A DNA stretch of 64,000 nt from Eurosta solidaginis (GCF_040869045.1 NC_090321.1:136081689-136145688), one strand, 5' to 3'; shown: positions 1 through 11,885, counted from the first letter of the stretch. The notes: generated by a model from the letters alone, not told the origin. Made by a program: numbers and translations.

Positions 1-1135
1 AAAGGTGTTACTGAGCATTTTAAGAGGGAGTGGGCCTTAGGTCTATAGGTGGACGCCTTTTCGAAATGTCGCCATTAGGGTGGGCCAGGGGTGACTCTAG
101 AATGTGTTTGTATGATATGGGTATCAAATGAAAGATGGTAATGAGTATTTTTTAAGGGAGTAATCCTTAGTTCTATAGGTGGACGCCTTTTCGAGATATC
201 GCCATAAAGGTGGACCAAGGGTGAATCTAAAATGTTTGTACGATATGGGTATCAAACGAAAGGTGTTACTGAGCATTTTAAGAGGGAGTGGGCATGAGGT
301 CTATAGGTGGACGCCTTTTCGAGATATCGTCATTAGGGTGGGCCAGGGGTGACTCTAGAATGTGTTTGTACGATATGGGTATCAAACGAAAGGTGTTACT
401 GAGCATTTTAAGAGGGAGTGGGCATTAGGTCTATAGATGGACGCCTTTTCGAGATATCGCCATTAGGGTGGGCCAGGGGTGACTCTAGAATGTTTGTGCG
501 ATATGGGTATCAAACGAAAGGTGTTACTGAGCATTTTAAGAGGGAGTGGGCATTAGGTCTATAGGTGGACGCCTTTTCGAGATATCGCCATTAGGGTGGG
601 CCAGGGGTGACTCTAGAATGTATTTGCACGATATGGGTATCAAATGAAAGGTGGTAATGAGTATTTTAAAAGGGAGTAATCCTTAGTTCTATAGGTGGAC
701 GCCTTTTCGAGATATCGCCATAAAGGTGGACCAAGGGTGACTCTAGAATGTTTGTACGATATGGGTATCAAACGAAAGGTGTTACTGAGCATTTTAAGAT
801 GGAGTGGGCATTAGGTCTATAGGTGGACGCCTTTTCGAGATATCGCCATTAGGGTGGGCCAGGGTGACTCTAGAATGTGTTTGTACGATATGGGTATCAA
901 ATGAAAGGTGGTAATGAGTATTTTAAAAGGGAGTAATCCTTAGTTCTATAGGTGGACGCCTTTTAGATATATCGCCATAAAGGTGGACCAAGGGTGACTC
1001 TAGAATGTATCAAACGAAAGGTGTTACTGAGCATTTTAAGGTCTATTAGGTCTATAGGTGGACGCCTTTTCGAGATATCGCCATTAGGGTGGGCCAGGGG
1101 TGACTCTAGAATGTGTTTGTACGATATGGATATCA
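1..1135. repeat. Satellite array, about 120-130 bp unit, inside D1
   Basis: About nine imperfect units contain the landmarks GATATGGGTATCAAA, GGTGTTACTGAGCATTTTA, CTATAGGTGGACGCC and GGGTGACTCTAGAATG. The landmark GGGTATCAAA recurs every 126-130 bp. Two alternating subtypes (ending GGGAGTGGGC or GGGAGTAATCC) suggest a higher-order dimer. The same unit is inverted at 39520-40760, 42840-43930 and 61060-61345. Confidence 0.9.
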
Positions 1136-2390
1136 AATTAAAGGTATAAATGGGGGTTTTAAAAGCGAGTGGCCCTTAGATGTATATGTGAAGGCGTTCT
1201 CGCGATATCGACCAAAATGTGGACCAGGTGATTCAGAAAATCATCTGTCGGGTACTGCTAATTTATTTATATATGCAATACCACTAACAGTATTCCTGCC
1301 AAGATTCCAAGGGCTGTTGATTTCGCCTTGTAGAACTTTTTCATTTTCTTCTACTTAATATGGTAGGTGTCACACCCATTTTACAAAGTTTTTTCCAAAG
1401 TTATATTTTACGTCAATAAACCAATCCAGTTACCATGTTTCATACCTTTTTTCGTATTTGGTATAGAATTATGGCATTTTTTTCATTTTTCGTAATTTTC
1501 GATATCGGTAAAGTGGGCGTGGTTATGGTCGGATTTCGGCCATTTTTTATACCAAGATAAAGTGAGTTCAGATAAGTACGTGGGCTAAGTTTAGTAAAGA
1601 TATATCGGTTTTTGCTCAAGTTATTGTGTTAACGGCCGAGCGGAAGGACAGACGGTGGACTGTGTATAAAAACTGGGCGTGGCTTCCACCGATTTCGTCC
1701 ATTTTCAAAGAGAACAGTTACCGTCATAGAATCTATGCCCCTATCAAATTTGAGAAGGATTGGTAAATTTTTGTTCGACTTATGGCATTAAAAGTATTCT
1801 AGACAAACTAAATGAAAATTGGCGGAGCCACGCCCGTTTTGAAATTTTCTTTTATTTTTGTATTTTGTTTCATCATATCATTACTGGAGTTGAATTTTGA
1901 CTTAATTTACTTATACACAGTAAAGATATTAAATTTTTTGTTAAAATTTGAATTTTAAAAAATTTTTTTAAAAAGTGGGCGTGTTCTTCATCCAAGTTTG
2001 CTAATTTTTATTTAGCACATATACAGTAATAGTAGTAACGTTCCTGCCAAATTTCATCATGATATCTTCAACTGCCAAATTACAGCTTGCAAAACTTTTA
2101 AATTACCTTCTTGTAAAAGTGGGCGGTGCCACGCCCATTGTCCAAAATCTTACTAATTTTCTATTCTGCGTCATAACGTCAACCCATCTACCAAGTTTCA
2201 TCGCTTTAACCGCCTTTGGCAATGAATTATCGCATTTTTTCTGTTTTTCGAAATTTTCGATATCGAAAAAGTGGGCGTGGTTATAGTCCGATATCGTTCA
2301 TTTTAAATAGAGATCTGAGATGAGTGCCCAGGAATCTACATACCAAATTTCATCAATATACCTCAAAATTTACTCAAGTTATCGTGTTAA

Positions 2391-2420
2391 CGGACAGACG
2401 GACGGACGGACGGACGGACA
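2391..2420. repeat. (GGAC)n microsatellite in D1
   Basis: About six GGAC units follow CGTGTTAAC. The equivalent (CCGT)n tract sits at 41606-41634, 46896-46917 and 59357-59382 in the other DINE-like elements, always about 100-150 bp inside the element end. Confidence 0.85.
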
Positions 2421-2561
2421 TGGCTCAATCAAATTTTTTTTCGATACTGATGATTTTGATATATGGAAGTCTATATCTATCTTGATTCCTTTATACCTGT
2501 ACAACCAACCGTTATCCAATCAAAGTTAATATACTCTGTGAGCTCTGCTCAACTGAGTATA

Positions 2562-3489
2562 AAAAAAATTTAATGAATTAACCAAAAAAAATTCTGGCCG
2601 TTTTTTAGCTTCTTTTTTTTCTAAATTTAGCTTTTTCTAACCTTTTTTTTTGCCAATCTAGCTTCTTGTTTTTTCATCACCTGGCAACACTGCTCCCAAT
2701 GCATCAGCAAACAATTTCTCAACACAAGAGTTAATGTTTTCGGGCTTCACATTAGGTATCAAAGATGACTTGATACGCAACTCTCATTTTTTGCGCTCTC
2801 ACGAGGGATTTATCTCAAATTTGAGCTGGCAACAATCACAGATAAATCCCTCGCGCCAGCTGAAGCGGCTGCCAGAACAAAAAATGTGCCAGTTAAAATG
2901 AAAAATAGGCCAAAAATTTCGGTGTACTTTAGGTTGACCTACAACTGTAGAAATGCGTTCAAAAATTATGGGAAAAAGGATAAAAATAATTGTTTTAGTG
3001 TAAATATTATTAGTTCGAAGGCGGAGGGTAAAATTACTTCCCATTCAAAAGTTATCACTAAAAACAGGTTTTGTAAATATGAAGTCCCGATGCAACCAGT
3101 CCATTTTGATCACAGAACCTGGAACGTCAGACATGTAGGATAAGCCCTATCCATTGAATGGTGTTAACTATTATATCATAGGTCCGATTTACTGAAATTT
3201 CAAAAGAATATATGGTTTTCACTGTGAGTTAAATGCGTTACAATATTTGACTATTTAATTTAATCAAAATGTAAATTTTACTTAGATTTGTTTATACTTG
3301 ACTCTAACTAGTCATATTATTGTAAAATAAGTTTAAAGAAATTAATATTTAACGACTATCATTTTATTAAATGATTGGAACTTTAATCGCCGTAATGTAT
3401 GTGAAAAATCCTCATATTCAGATCTATTCATTTTTGTTTGGAGTGGCATCATTGACAAATGTTATAAAAAATGTGCATTTTGACATCGC
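2562..3489. other. Unassigned repeat-derived DNA
   Basis: No convincing gene. A short inverted repeat (GAGGGATTTATCT at about 2801 and AGATAAATCCCTC at about 2839) flanks a 25-bp loop. The open frame at 2886-3143 on the plus strand has a run (RPKISVYF) faintly like the C-terminal part of LINE ORF1 proteins, but this is too short to call. Confidence 0.5.
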
Positions 3490-4026
3490 TCTCTCGAAAC
3501 ATTCATCTATGTTAGGTATACCAACAATGTCAATATCGTTCTCCAGCTGTGTTTGCGCAAGAGAATTCACCTGTCGTTCAAGTCTAACGACTTTCTCTTT
3601 TAGAACTTTGTTCTCTTCTCTTAAGCAGTCAGTCGTTTTAAGAAAATCAATGTTGAGTGTCTTAAGGCATAAGCTCTCTTTCTACAAGAGCTGTAGCATA
3701 ATATTATCATCATCTTCGCAACTCACCGACTTGTCGTTTACAGTACCAGCATTGTCATTGCTATTTAATTTCTTATTGCTAAAGAATGCGCTGAGATGTT
3801 GTAGTTGTTGTTGTTGCAATTCTTGAGTAAAACCGATTATGACTGCTGGCTTTGTTCTCGGCTTGCCCTGTTGTTGTAATATTGATGGCAATTGTTGCTG
3901 CAATGGCTGAAGTGGTGAAAAAGTATCTCGGTTAAGAGACCACCTACGGGCAGATGTACATTTGTCGCAGCAGAATTTTACGTTACTTGCTTTCATGTAA
4001 TCGATATCATCTGTGGTCAATTTCAC
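3490..4026 (-). pseudogene. LINE ORF1 fragment (CR1/jockey-type, PHD-like finger plus coiled coil)
   Basis: The minus strand reads, from 4026 downwards, TADD-like MKLTTDDIDYM, then a CCDKC cysteine pair typical of the end of the PHD-like finger in CR1/Kiri-type ORF1 proteins, a glutamine-rich linker (poly-Q from CAA/CAG codons), and after a stop near 3682 a frame with REENKVLKEKVVRLERQ. That second part is a heptad-like coiled coil followed by LENDIDIVGIP, a motif common just after the coiled coil in LINE ORF1 proteins. ORF1 proteins bind the element RNA. The first cysteines of the finger are missing and the frame is broken, so this is a dead fragment with no ORF2 next to it. The plus-strand open frame over the same bases is a shadow. 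Confidence 0.6.
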
Positions 4027-4029
4027 ACA

Positions 4030-4777
4030 AGAGCCGTGAAAATATTAATTAAATGTTAGCAATTCAACTTTGGTTGGATCTGCGCGATCAACTTTTCCTT
4101 TACATATAGCACAATTAATATTTATATGTATTTAAATTCGGTAGTTGGAAGGCGAAATAAAGCTTCAAGTTTATTTTATTGTTTATAGTTTTCTGATTAT
4201 AGTTAAGTTTGTGGCCACAAAGCGCGCACCCCACAGCACAATGAAAACACGTCCACTCACGAAGGAGAACAAAAATTTAAAGAGAAAACTGCATTTCAAG
4301 TTCACAAAATTGCAACTCAAATTCAGAAAATTATTAGTAGGGTGTTATTTTTCAAAAGTTATTCCAATTCATACTACGTTGTAATGAACCCGGCTCTATA
4401 GCCAGGGTTATAACTCAGTCGATGGGTTCCCTTACAAAGAAAATAATTTCTCTATGTTAAATTAAAGTGTACAATTGGTTTATTCGATTCTTGTTATAGA
4501 ATTTCTACATTTTACTATAGGCCTCTCTTTCCCTGTGATTTTCCTGACTACCAGTCCTACTACTACCAGTCGTTTCGTAATAGTCGCTATGCGTCCCACT
4601 ATATACCTGTACTTCCCTGACTCGTAATATACGTAACTTAAACAACCTGAGTGCCTGATGCTTGGGCTGGTCGGCTCCTAACTAACTTTGTTTGGTGGGT
4701 GCCGCATCTTTTATACGATTTTTTTAGCATTCGGCCGCCACCATTCAACAATATTTCTTATCAACTAATCTATTAGC
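4030..4777. other. Unassigned spacer
   Basis: AT-rich with no gene recognised. A lysine-rich open frame at 4145-4384 (plus) has no recognisable motif. Confidence 0.5.
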
Positions 4778-4944
4778 CATGGCGCAACGATACAAGATGG
4801 CAGCATGGAACAGCTGATTATAAATTTTTTTTATTTGGTTTGATACATCAACTAACGGTGCCGTCCGACTTTGAAATTTGTCCATCGAATTTACAAAAAC
4901 AAAGTACATGGAACCATGCTGCCACCTTGTATCATTCCGCTATG
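4778..4944. mobile_element. MITE copy 1 (8-bp TSD, about 31-bp TIR)
   Basis: The element is 167 bp and non-coding. Its ends are inverted repeats about 31 bp long, with CATGGCG at the left and the inner core GGCAGCATGG mirrored by CCATGCTGCC. It is flanked by a perfect 8-bp duplication CTATTAGC (4770-4777 and 4945-4952). An 8-bp duplication fits hAT or P superfamilies; the terminal CA fits hAT better. No transposase is present. Confidence 0.85.
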
Positions 4945-5060
4945 CTATTAGCTTTACAACACCTAATAAGAATGTTCTTCCTTTGGTTTTCTTTCGCGTC
5001 ACTTATGTTGGTATCTATGCATATATATGTATATGTATGTATATTAGACTTAAAACTATT

Positions 5061-5254
5061 CATGGCGGAACTATATAAGGTGGCAGCATGGAAGAGCTGA
5101 TTTGTTATTTTTTTACTTGGTTTGATACATCAACTTACGGCGCAGTACGATTTTGACATTAGTCCATCGAATTTACAAAAACAAAGTACATGTAACCTTT
5201 ATTTATGTTTGTAGGTATGTTACCATGCTGCCACCTTGTATGGTTCCGCCATGA
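5061..5254. mobile_element. MITE copy 2 (8-bp TSD, 31-bp TIR with 2 mismatches)
   Basis: A second copy of the MITE at 4778-4944 lies 116 bp away, 194 bp long, with inverted ends differing at only two of 31 positions. It is flanked by its own perfect 8-bp duplication AAACTATT (5053-5060 and 5255-5262). Different target duplications show two independent insertions rather than a local duplication. Confidence 0.88.
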
Positions 5255-5452
5255 AACTATTAATAACAACATTCTTGCTTCGGTTCTCTTTCTCTTTGCT
5301 TATCTATGTTCATGTGTTTGCATACGTAACTTTCCATAGGCTGTACCAAAAATTATCCGCCTAAAACTTCAAGTAATTTGCATTAAGCATATACTATATG
5401 GAACTTATATTTCCTTTTATGTATTTTATAAAATATATAACATATGTGTCTA

Positions 5453-6173
5453 AGGGAAGTTACTTAAATTTCAATTACAAAAAAGTGCTGACCAACCAGC
5501 CTGTTAAGTCAACCTAAATAAAACCGTTTAAAAAAATAAATAAATGGGTACCTATTAAAAAAATTATCTTCCCACTCCCACCAATGATCAAGCACAGCCC
5601 GTTCTTGAATTGAGAACGAAAACTGTTAAATCGACCACAAATCGTTCTCGAAGCGTTAGAACGAAAAATCTTAAATCCAGCGCAAATAATGCTTGGAATG
5701 AGCACAGAAGGTTCACACATCAATACCAAACTGGTCATAAAATACGAACGGTGTGCTTGGAAAACCCGTTCTTGAAACAAGCCCATCGGTCACGAATTAA
5801 GAAAAACCGTACTTAACAAACTTTTGTCAAGGAATTTTCTTAATTTTAAACTTGTTTCGTTCGTTTTAGAACGATTTTTTCTCAGAATGCACGCCCTGTT
5901 TAATTCCCCAAGATTTTGAAGTTTCCTTCCTAAATTAGTTTACCGAATAATTTGCATTTAGACAACGCGGCAGCGGTGACACTTTAATGTCTTGGAGTAG
6001 TAAGTCGTGGTTGACTGTGTCAAAAGATTTTAACAGGACAAGTGACACGAGCATTTCAGTTCATAATTTATCTGTGTGTTAGAGCGATTATTTTGTAATG
6101 ACAAAGGCCTTCAATTATAAGTAGAAAACATGCCTTAGGTAGCTGTTGCCCTTTTGGCTAAGAAGTTTTAGTA
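5453..6173. repeat. Repeat E, right-hand segment, copy 1 (contains a dead LINE RT fragment)
   Basis: A direct copy of 12052-12720, sharing the left landmark GGGAAGTTACTTAAATTTC and the right landmark CCCTTTTGGC(T/C)AAGAAG. On the minus strand between about 6110 and 5880, shifted frames read VNHDLLLQDI and KQG, as in the palm and thumb of jockey-type reverse transcriptases. Sequence quality is too poor for an open reading frame. The inner part has several AGAACGAAAA/GTTCTTGAA-like short repeats. Confidence 0.7.
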
Positions 6174-6232
6174 TTGTTAAGGCTGTTCGCCCTCGCTTTA
6201 CGGAGGAGAATAATTTCTTCCCACTCTTAGAA

Positions 6233-7690
6233 TCAATATTGAAATACGGATACCATGGTATTTTCGAGTTTTGATCGTGGTAGCGGTCCTAAAAAATCGG
6301 CGCATACTATAGCCCAAGGTTCCTCCGCTATCTGCGTCAGCATCTTACCAGCGGCTTGCTGTTGACTGGGTTTATATATTTGGCAGGTTGGGCACTGTTG
6401 TACGTACCTTTTTATATACCGGTGCATTCCAGGCCAATAATATCGATTAGCCGCTCGTATGATTGTTTTCCGGACCCCCATGTACCCAGCCGTTGGACTG
6501 TCGTGAACTTCTTGGAGTATTCCGTCTCGCATTCTCGATAATATAATCCGGGGATTTCTCCGGATTCCCTTTCACGTCTTTTATTTTAGATTTTAACCAT
6601 TTGCACGTTGGTATTTCCTTTGCTTGTCCCAGCATGCCTGTTGTGCATCTTGGGGTTGGCGTGAGAGTGCGTCGGCGACTACATTCAGTTTTCCCTTACG
6701 ATACTGAATGTCAAACGAATGTTGCTGTAACTCTAGTGCCCATCTTGCTATACGCCCAGAGGGACTCTTGATCGCTTTTAACCACTTCAGGGACAGATGG
6801 TCGGTAATAACGGTGAATTTGTATCCTTACAAATAAGGTCTCATCTTTCGGATGGCCCATACGATGGCCAAACACTCCTTCTCTGTGGATGAATAGTTCT
6901 ACTCTCCCTTGTTAAGACGGCGGCTAGCATATGCAATGACTCGTTCTTCGTCCCCTAGCTCTTGAGTGAGAACTGCTCCTAATCTGAAAGCGCTTGCGTC
7001 CGTTTGCAGGGTAAATTTTTGTGTGAAGTTTGGGCATGCCAACATCGGTGCTTCAGTAAGCGAACACTTTAAGTTCTCAAACTCCTCCTGTTGTTGCTCA
7101 GATCACTTCCATTTGGTTCCTTTCTTTAACATCAGGGTGAGGGGGTGTGCTATGCGCGAAAAGTCTGGCACGAACCGTCGGTACCATGGTGCGATGCCTA
7201 AAAATCTTTGTAATTCTCTTATATTCGTGGGCGCCTTAAGTTCTCTAATTGCTGAAATTTTGTCGGGGTCAGTGTGGATACCTTCTTCGCTTACCACGTG
7301 ACAAAGATATTTCAGTCGTTTTCTGAAAAACTCGCATTTTTCGGTATTTATTCGGAGGCTGGCTTGTCTTAGTCGGTCAAACACTTCGGTAAGGAGTCTG
7401 ATGTGATCTTCTAGCGTTGTGCTTGTGACAATGATGTCGTCCAATTAAACGAATGTATGTGGCTCGAGCTCTGGGCCGATAACGTGTTTTAACGCTCTTT
7501 GGAATGTCGCTGGTGCCGAGTGTAGGCCGAAAGGCATTTCTCTCCACTGGAATAAGCCTCTCCCTGGTACGGTGAATGCCGTGTACTGCTTACTTGCTCC
7601 TCCATTGGGATTTGCCAGTAGCCGTTATTCAAGTCTAGACTTCTTATGAACTTTACACTTCGCCATCGGTCCAGTATGTGCTGTATGCGT
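6233..7690 (-). pseudogene. pol: Ty3/gypsy pol relic (RT-RNase H-integrase)
   Basis: The minus strand, read from 7690 to 6233 in shifting frames, gives RT start YPLPRIQHILD, then RT palm MDDIIVTS, thumb LQRFLGIAPWYRRFVPDF, RNase H with TDASAFRLGAVL and ADALSRQ, and the integrase zinc finger H-H-C-C around GYMGVRKT...CPTCQIY, followed by the start of the catalytic core (CADFLGPLP). Order and motifs are those of a Ty3/gypsy polyprotein. It is broken by stops and frameshifts, the integrase stops after the first catalytic Asp, and neither gag nor LTRs are attached. The MITE at 7715 cuts close to its RT end and repeat E abuts its integrase end. A match to the gypsy element at 61346 could not be tested because that copy lacks this region. 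Confidence 0.85.
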
Positions 7691-7714
7691 GGGAGAGGAT
7701 ATGCGATAAATAAC

Positions 7715-7845
7715 CAATTAAATAAAAGCGTTGAGCGCGTGAAATTTCTAAAAGTGTGAGGCGTAGCATAACCTGATTAAGGTTCAGTTGGTCTTATATA
7801 TGACTATCAATAGAAATTTGCGCGCCCAACGCTTTTATTTAATTG
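7715..7845. mobile_element. Short MITE with about 24-bp TIR
   Basis: The left end CAATTAAATAAAAGCGTTG is mirrored at the right by CAACGCTTTTATTTAATTG, and the match continues into GCGCG/CGCGC. It is 131 bp and non-coding. No clear target duplication is visible, so the superfamily is not assigned. Confidence 0.75.
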
Positions 7846-8143
7846 CCTGATTAATGAGGAGTGTGATGACTAGTACCTAGGACCTACCAAATTATTTTCT
7901 AGCTTTTAGTATTATTATTACTTCATGTAAATATTGTTTTCAATAACACCGTTTAAATTAAAAATTGTTTTTAATTATTTTATTTTCAAGTTTTTAGTCT
8001 TTATTTAATTGCCTATTATTTCTCATTCTATTTAGTTCATTTAGTAACTCATTATTACAAGGACTCTTTCCTGACAATTTGTTACAATCTAAGTCCTCAA
8101 TACATAATCCCTCCAAAGACGTTACTCGACTCTGCGCCACGTA
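7846..8143. other. Unassigned spacer
   Basis: AT-rich with nothing recognised. TTTATTTAATTGCCT near 8001 repeats the end of the MITE at 7845 and may be a fragment of a second copy. Confidence 0.4.
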
Positions 8144-8569
8144 TGCTTATCCCTCCTCCAACTCCAAAATATTTTGATGTCACTTCTACCGGACTGTATG
8201 TAATATGTGTTCCAAATATGAGCCAAATCGGACGCCGTAGGTCGCTTTCTATTCATTATTTATTATGTGTTTCACATATATACCACAAATACGATTTTTT
8301 TGAATATCTTGATCTTTGCGCCATCTAGCGGCGATTTTTTCATAGGTCGCTTTCTATTCTTGTACGTATTATGTGTTCCAAATATGAGCCAAATCGGACC
8401 ACAAATACCATTTTTGGGAATATCTCCATCCTTGCGCCACCTAGCGGCAATTTTTTCATAGGTCGCTTTCTATTCTTGTATGTATTATGTGTTCCAAATA
8501 TGAGCCAAATCGGACCACAAATACGATTTTTGTGAATATATCGATCCTTGCGCGACCTAGCGGCGAATT
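8144..8569. repeat. Repeat E, left part with about 117-bp tandem units
   Basis: It starts with CTCCAACTCCAAAATATTTTG, continues with about three units containing GAGCCAAATCGGACC, TTGCGCCACCTAGCGGC and TAGGTCGCTTTCTATTC, and stops where LINE sequence begins near 8570. The reverse copy at 18540-19035 shows the same end and the same units. Confidence 0.8.
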
Positions 8570-10450
8570 TTTCTTCAATCGACGCATAAGTCTTAAAAAG
8601 TTTTACATCATCAGCATACATCAAGATTTTAGAATATTTTATAGTTGTAGAGATATCGTTTATAAATAGCAAACACAGAATCGGACCAAGATGGCTGCCC
8701 TGAGGAATACTAGAGGTGACACTAATGATACTCGAAAACCTATTTTTAAAGATTACTCTTTGTGTTCTCCACAGGGACAGGAGGAAATCTAACGAGTGAG
8801 ACTAGGTTGAAACATAAGCATGTCGAGTTTATATACAAGTAAAGAGTGGCATACTTTATCGAATGCTTTACTAAAATCGGTGTATATAGCGTCACGTGAA
8901 GATTTTCTCTGAACCCGTTCGAAATGTGAGTTGTGAACTCAAGTAAATTAGTTATAGTTGATTTGCTTTACAAAACCCATGCTGAGAACTTGCAATTAAT
9001 GTTGAAATCGAAAATGTTAGGTGATTTGTAACGATTGCTTCGAACAACGTTGGAATATCGGACAGTCTAGCAATGCCACCATAGTTTTTCAACTTAATGC
9101 CACTTTTATGGAGAGGGATGAGAAAGCATCCCTTCCATGCCGTCGGGAAAATTCCATACTTCAAAGATAGGTTAAACATATCAGTAAGAGGTTTGTAGAT
9201 GAATTCTGCACATTTTTTTAAGAAAGCATGTGAGAATTAAGTCAGGGTCGTATGTAAAAGATTAGTTTAGGGTCTTTAGGTACAATAAAACATCTTCAGG
9301 TAATAAATGTGGAGCAGGGATTGAATTACTTGAATGCAGTTCATAAGGATATTTCTCAGGTGACAAAGCAATCTCGCCGGAATGATTAGATTTGAAAAAT
9401 GAAGCGAAGAAATTCGCAATCTCTTGATTGTCGCTAGAAATGTTACCATTAAACTTCATAGCTAAAGGAAAACATTTTACCCCACCTTTAGAATTTACGA
9501 AACCATAATTTTACAGACGTAAGCTTTATAGCACTTTTTATTAAGTTCAAAATACTTATGACGTAGAATAGTCTTCTTATATAATTTGAAGTGACGTGAC
9601 TTTTTGTTTTTCAAAGATTTTAGTTCTTTAGTGATCCAGGCTTGCATTGGTTCATCATATGAACAAACACGTTTGGGCACATACTTTTCAAACAAGTTAA
9701 TGAATGATACTATTAAAATAAAAAACGATATGATCCACGTCCGCACTATGTTCAGGCCAAGTTATTTTAGAAAGTTCTTCATGTAATTTTTTGAAATTCG
9801 CTCTCGAAAAATCAAAACGACTGGTATAAACACCTGGTTTATTTATGCAACCATAAACGTTGCCCATGGTTTCGTAAATTATATCGAGGGAAGGATGGTA
9901 AACATCTTCAAGTAAAACTAGAGGCTCACATCGGTTCAAAGAGAATTTAGATATGTCATCCACAAAGGCTAAATCTAAAAATTGTCCGTACTTATTTGGA
10001 AAAATATTGATCTGATTAAGACAAAGGTCGGATATTTCATACAAAAAGTCGCTGTTACACGTCTTAGATGAGACTGGTAAAATATTCTACGATCATAGGT
10101 GTTCCATGATATATGCGGCAGGTTAAAATCGCCCAAGACAAACATTGAGTCGCATGCCTTCATCATCGAACAAGCAGTTTTTATCAGTGAAACATTCTGC
10201 ATATACACTGATTGATCAGATGAGGGAGGAATGTAGCAAACCACTAAGTAGATCCATCCTCTGTCTAGCAGGATTCGAACGCATTTAAATTCGATGTCAT
10301 CAGTGGCTGGTAAATTAACCTCCTCGGATAGTACTGAAGAATGTACAGACAGCAAAACACCACCCCCGGTTCTGTTTAAACGATCATTTCTATAAGACTG
10401 ATACTCGTCACAAAGAATCTCGGAATCAAGAACATGTGGTTCCAACCAAG
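8570..10450 (-). pseudogene. LINE ORF2 relic: AP endonuclease plus reverse transcriptase
   Basis: Endonuclease motifs appear from 10445 downwards: GGGVLLSV, VVCYIPPSSD and GDFNLPHISW, as in APE-type endonucleases that nick the target. RT motifs follow: AWKGCFLIPLHKSG and SDIPTLFEAIV (fingers, near 9179-8952), FSKAFDKVCHSLL (motif A, near 8860-8820) and MYADDVKLFKT (catalytic YADD, near 8610). The frame is broken many times between these. The palm motif is still intact, but the 3' end is lost where the frame runs into repeat E units. The overall style (FEKIV-type fingers, PHD-type ORF1 upstream) is CR1/Kiri/jockey; the exact clade is not decidable by eye. Confidence 0.85.
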
Positions 10451-11007
10451 TTTCAGTAAAAGAAATAATTTTGTGATTACATTGAAATGGTTTTAAATAC
10501 AGATCTGTTAACTTTGAGTTTAAACCTTTTAAGTTCTGATAATATATACTGAAGGCAGATTATAAATTCAGTTTTTTGGAACAGAGTTTTGACGAGGAAA
10601 TTGGGCGATATTCTCATTTGTCTTATGAAGGAACTCGCGAACAAGAGCCCCGGGCGGCCAAAACGAGCTATTTAAAAGGGTTTCGTAATTTTTTAAATAA
10701 ACATCAATTCTAAACGAGGAAATATTTTAAACTTGAATTTTCTTATCGTCATGCCGTCAGCCTTTATTTTTGAGGCAACATGGGACTTAATGTCATCAAC
10801 AGAGGTGTCTTTGTCAAATCTAGACACAAAAATAGATTTTTTTTACGGGACTACAACCAGCTTCTTAACGGATGTTTCTACTATAGGAGGTGAAGTTTGA
10901 GACTCAGGGATCGTTGTATTCGTGACCTGCGAAGTGCAAGGCACTACAGCTGGCGGATTTGGGGAAGCTTGGTTTATCAACTCTTGCACTTGGGGTGAAG
11001 GATCGTT

Positions 11008-11360
11008 TTAAGAGGGGATCAGACTCAAAGCGTTGGGTGGGTTTTTGTTGCTTTTAAGTTTTTTGTTACGGCTATCCTTTTCTTTAGAGTGCGATAACTC
11101 ATCTAAACAGTTAAAAGGATTGAACAAGTTATCATAATGCCTAAACTTTTCACTTATTAGGGAAAACTCTTTTGATATTTCAGAAAACGCATTGCGCGCT
11201 TGCTTAAACAGCCTAAAAAAATCTACCTCAGTTGATCTGCATTTAGGACATGACCAACGTACTCCTTTGGTGGGATCATTTATGTTGTCCACAACTCTAC
11301 CTGTCAATCCTGCGCACTTTGAATAGGCGAGCCCATCACAAAACCAGCAAGACAAAACGT
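11008..11360 (-). pseudogene. LINE ORF1 relic with PHD-like zinc finger
   Basis: The frame starts MSCWFCDGLAYSKCAGL and ends the finger with WSCPKC, giving a C-x2-C ... C-x2-C PHD-like pattern. A charged helical stretch follows (FKQARNAFSEISKEF), then a lysine-rich tail. This arrangement is typical of ORF1 of CR1/Kiri-type LINEs, which lies upstream of the endonuclease-RT frame as it does here. The frame ends at 11008 and no RNA-binding domain is seen after it, so the protein is short for the family. Same strand and order as the ORF2 relic support one parent element. Confidence 0.7.
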
Positions 11361-11885
11361 TCTAACTCGCTTTTTACCTGGCAGCTGTTGTAAATGCAGA
11401 TCATTATCAGAAACTAAAAAAGAAGAATTTAATATATAATGAAAAAATATACAGCATGGTAAATAGAGCAACCCTGAAAGTTTGAAATACAAGCGAACAG
11501 TTTTAGAACTATCAGCGAGCAGTTTTAGAGCCACTGTATATTGACACTTAGCACTTAGCAAACCAATGCAAACAGCTGTGATAAAAGTGAAAATTGGAAT
11601 AAAACAAAAACTGCGCACAAGAACAATTTGCAAAAGAGATGGGATGACTGCCAATCAAGCTGCAACAAATACACAATGCAAAATTACTCGGCAAACACAA
11701 TGCGAAACACAATTTGAATTAAAATTCAAGAAATTTTAATATTATAAACAAGGCAGTAGCCTTATTTTGATCACTACGATTAATGCACTCAATTTTGTCA
11801 CAAAATACAATTAAACAATTAGGTAAACCAATTTAAATTTTACAAATGTAAATACAACTACACAGCTACAATGCCGTTTGCGTAT

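Larger units (their letters stand above)
1..2561 (-). mobile_element. DINE-1/Helentron-like element D1 (3'-truncated by window edge)
   Basis: This is the reverse-complement relative of the element at 41464-44021. From left to right it holds a satellite array (1-1135), a non-coding core with repeated GTGGGCGTGG boxes, a GGAC microsatellite (about 2391-2420) and a terminal segment ending in CTCAACTGAGTATA at 2561 next to an A-run. The GACGGACATGG microsatellite block, the palindrome-like GAGTATA end and insertion next to a T-run (A-run on this strand) resemble the DINE-1/INE-1 group of non-autonomous Helentrons. No protein is encoded; short open frames are by-products of low stop density. The other end lies outside the window. 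The family assignment rests on these features and on recalled DINE-1 structure, not on a database search. Confidence 0.65.
8570..11885 (-). mobile_element. CR1/Kiri-like non-LTR retrotransposon, decayed, inserted in repeat E
   Basis: Read from right to left it holds an ORF1 relic (11360-11008) and an endonuclease-reverse transcriptase ORF2 relic (10450-8570). Both sides abut repeat E units (8144-8569 and 11886 onward), which suggests insertion into an E satellite array. No target duplication could be read because the flanks are themselves repetitive. The exact 5' end near 11885 is uncertain by some tens of bases. Confidence 0.7.

Noticed and set aside
1..1135. CRISPR-like regular repeats
   Set aside because: Units are contiguous satellites of about 126 bp without unique spacers, in a eukaryotic transposon context.
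3371..3826. 151-residue plus-strand frame rich in Ser and Leu
   Set aside because: It is antisense to the LINE ORF1 relic; poly-Q codons on the minus strand give the cysteine-rich shadow.
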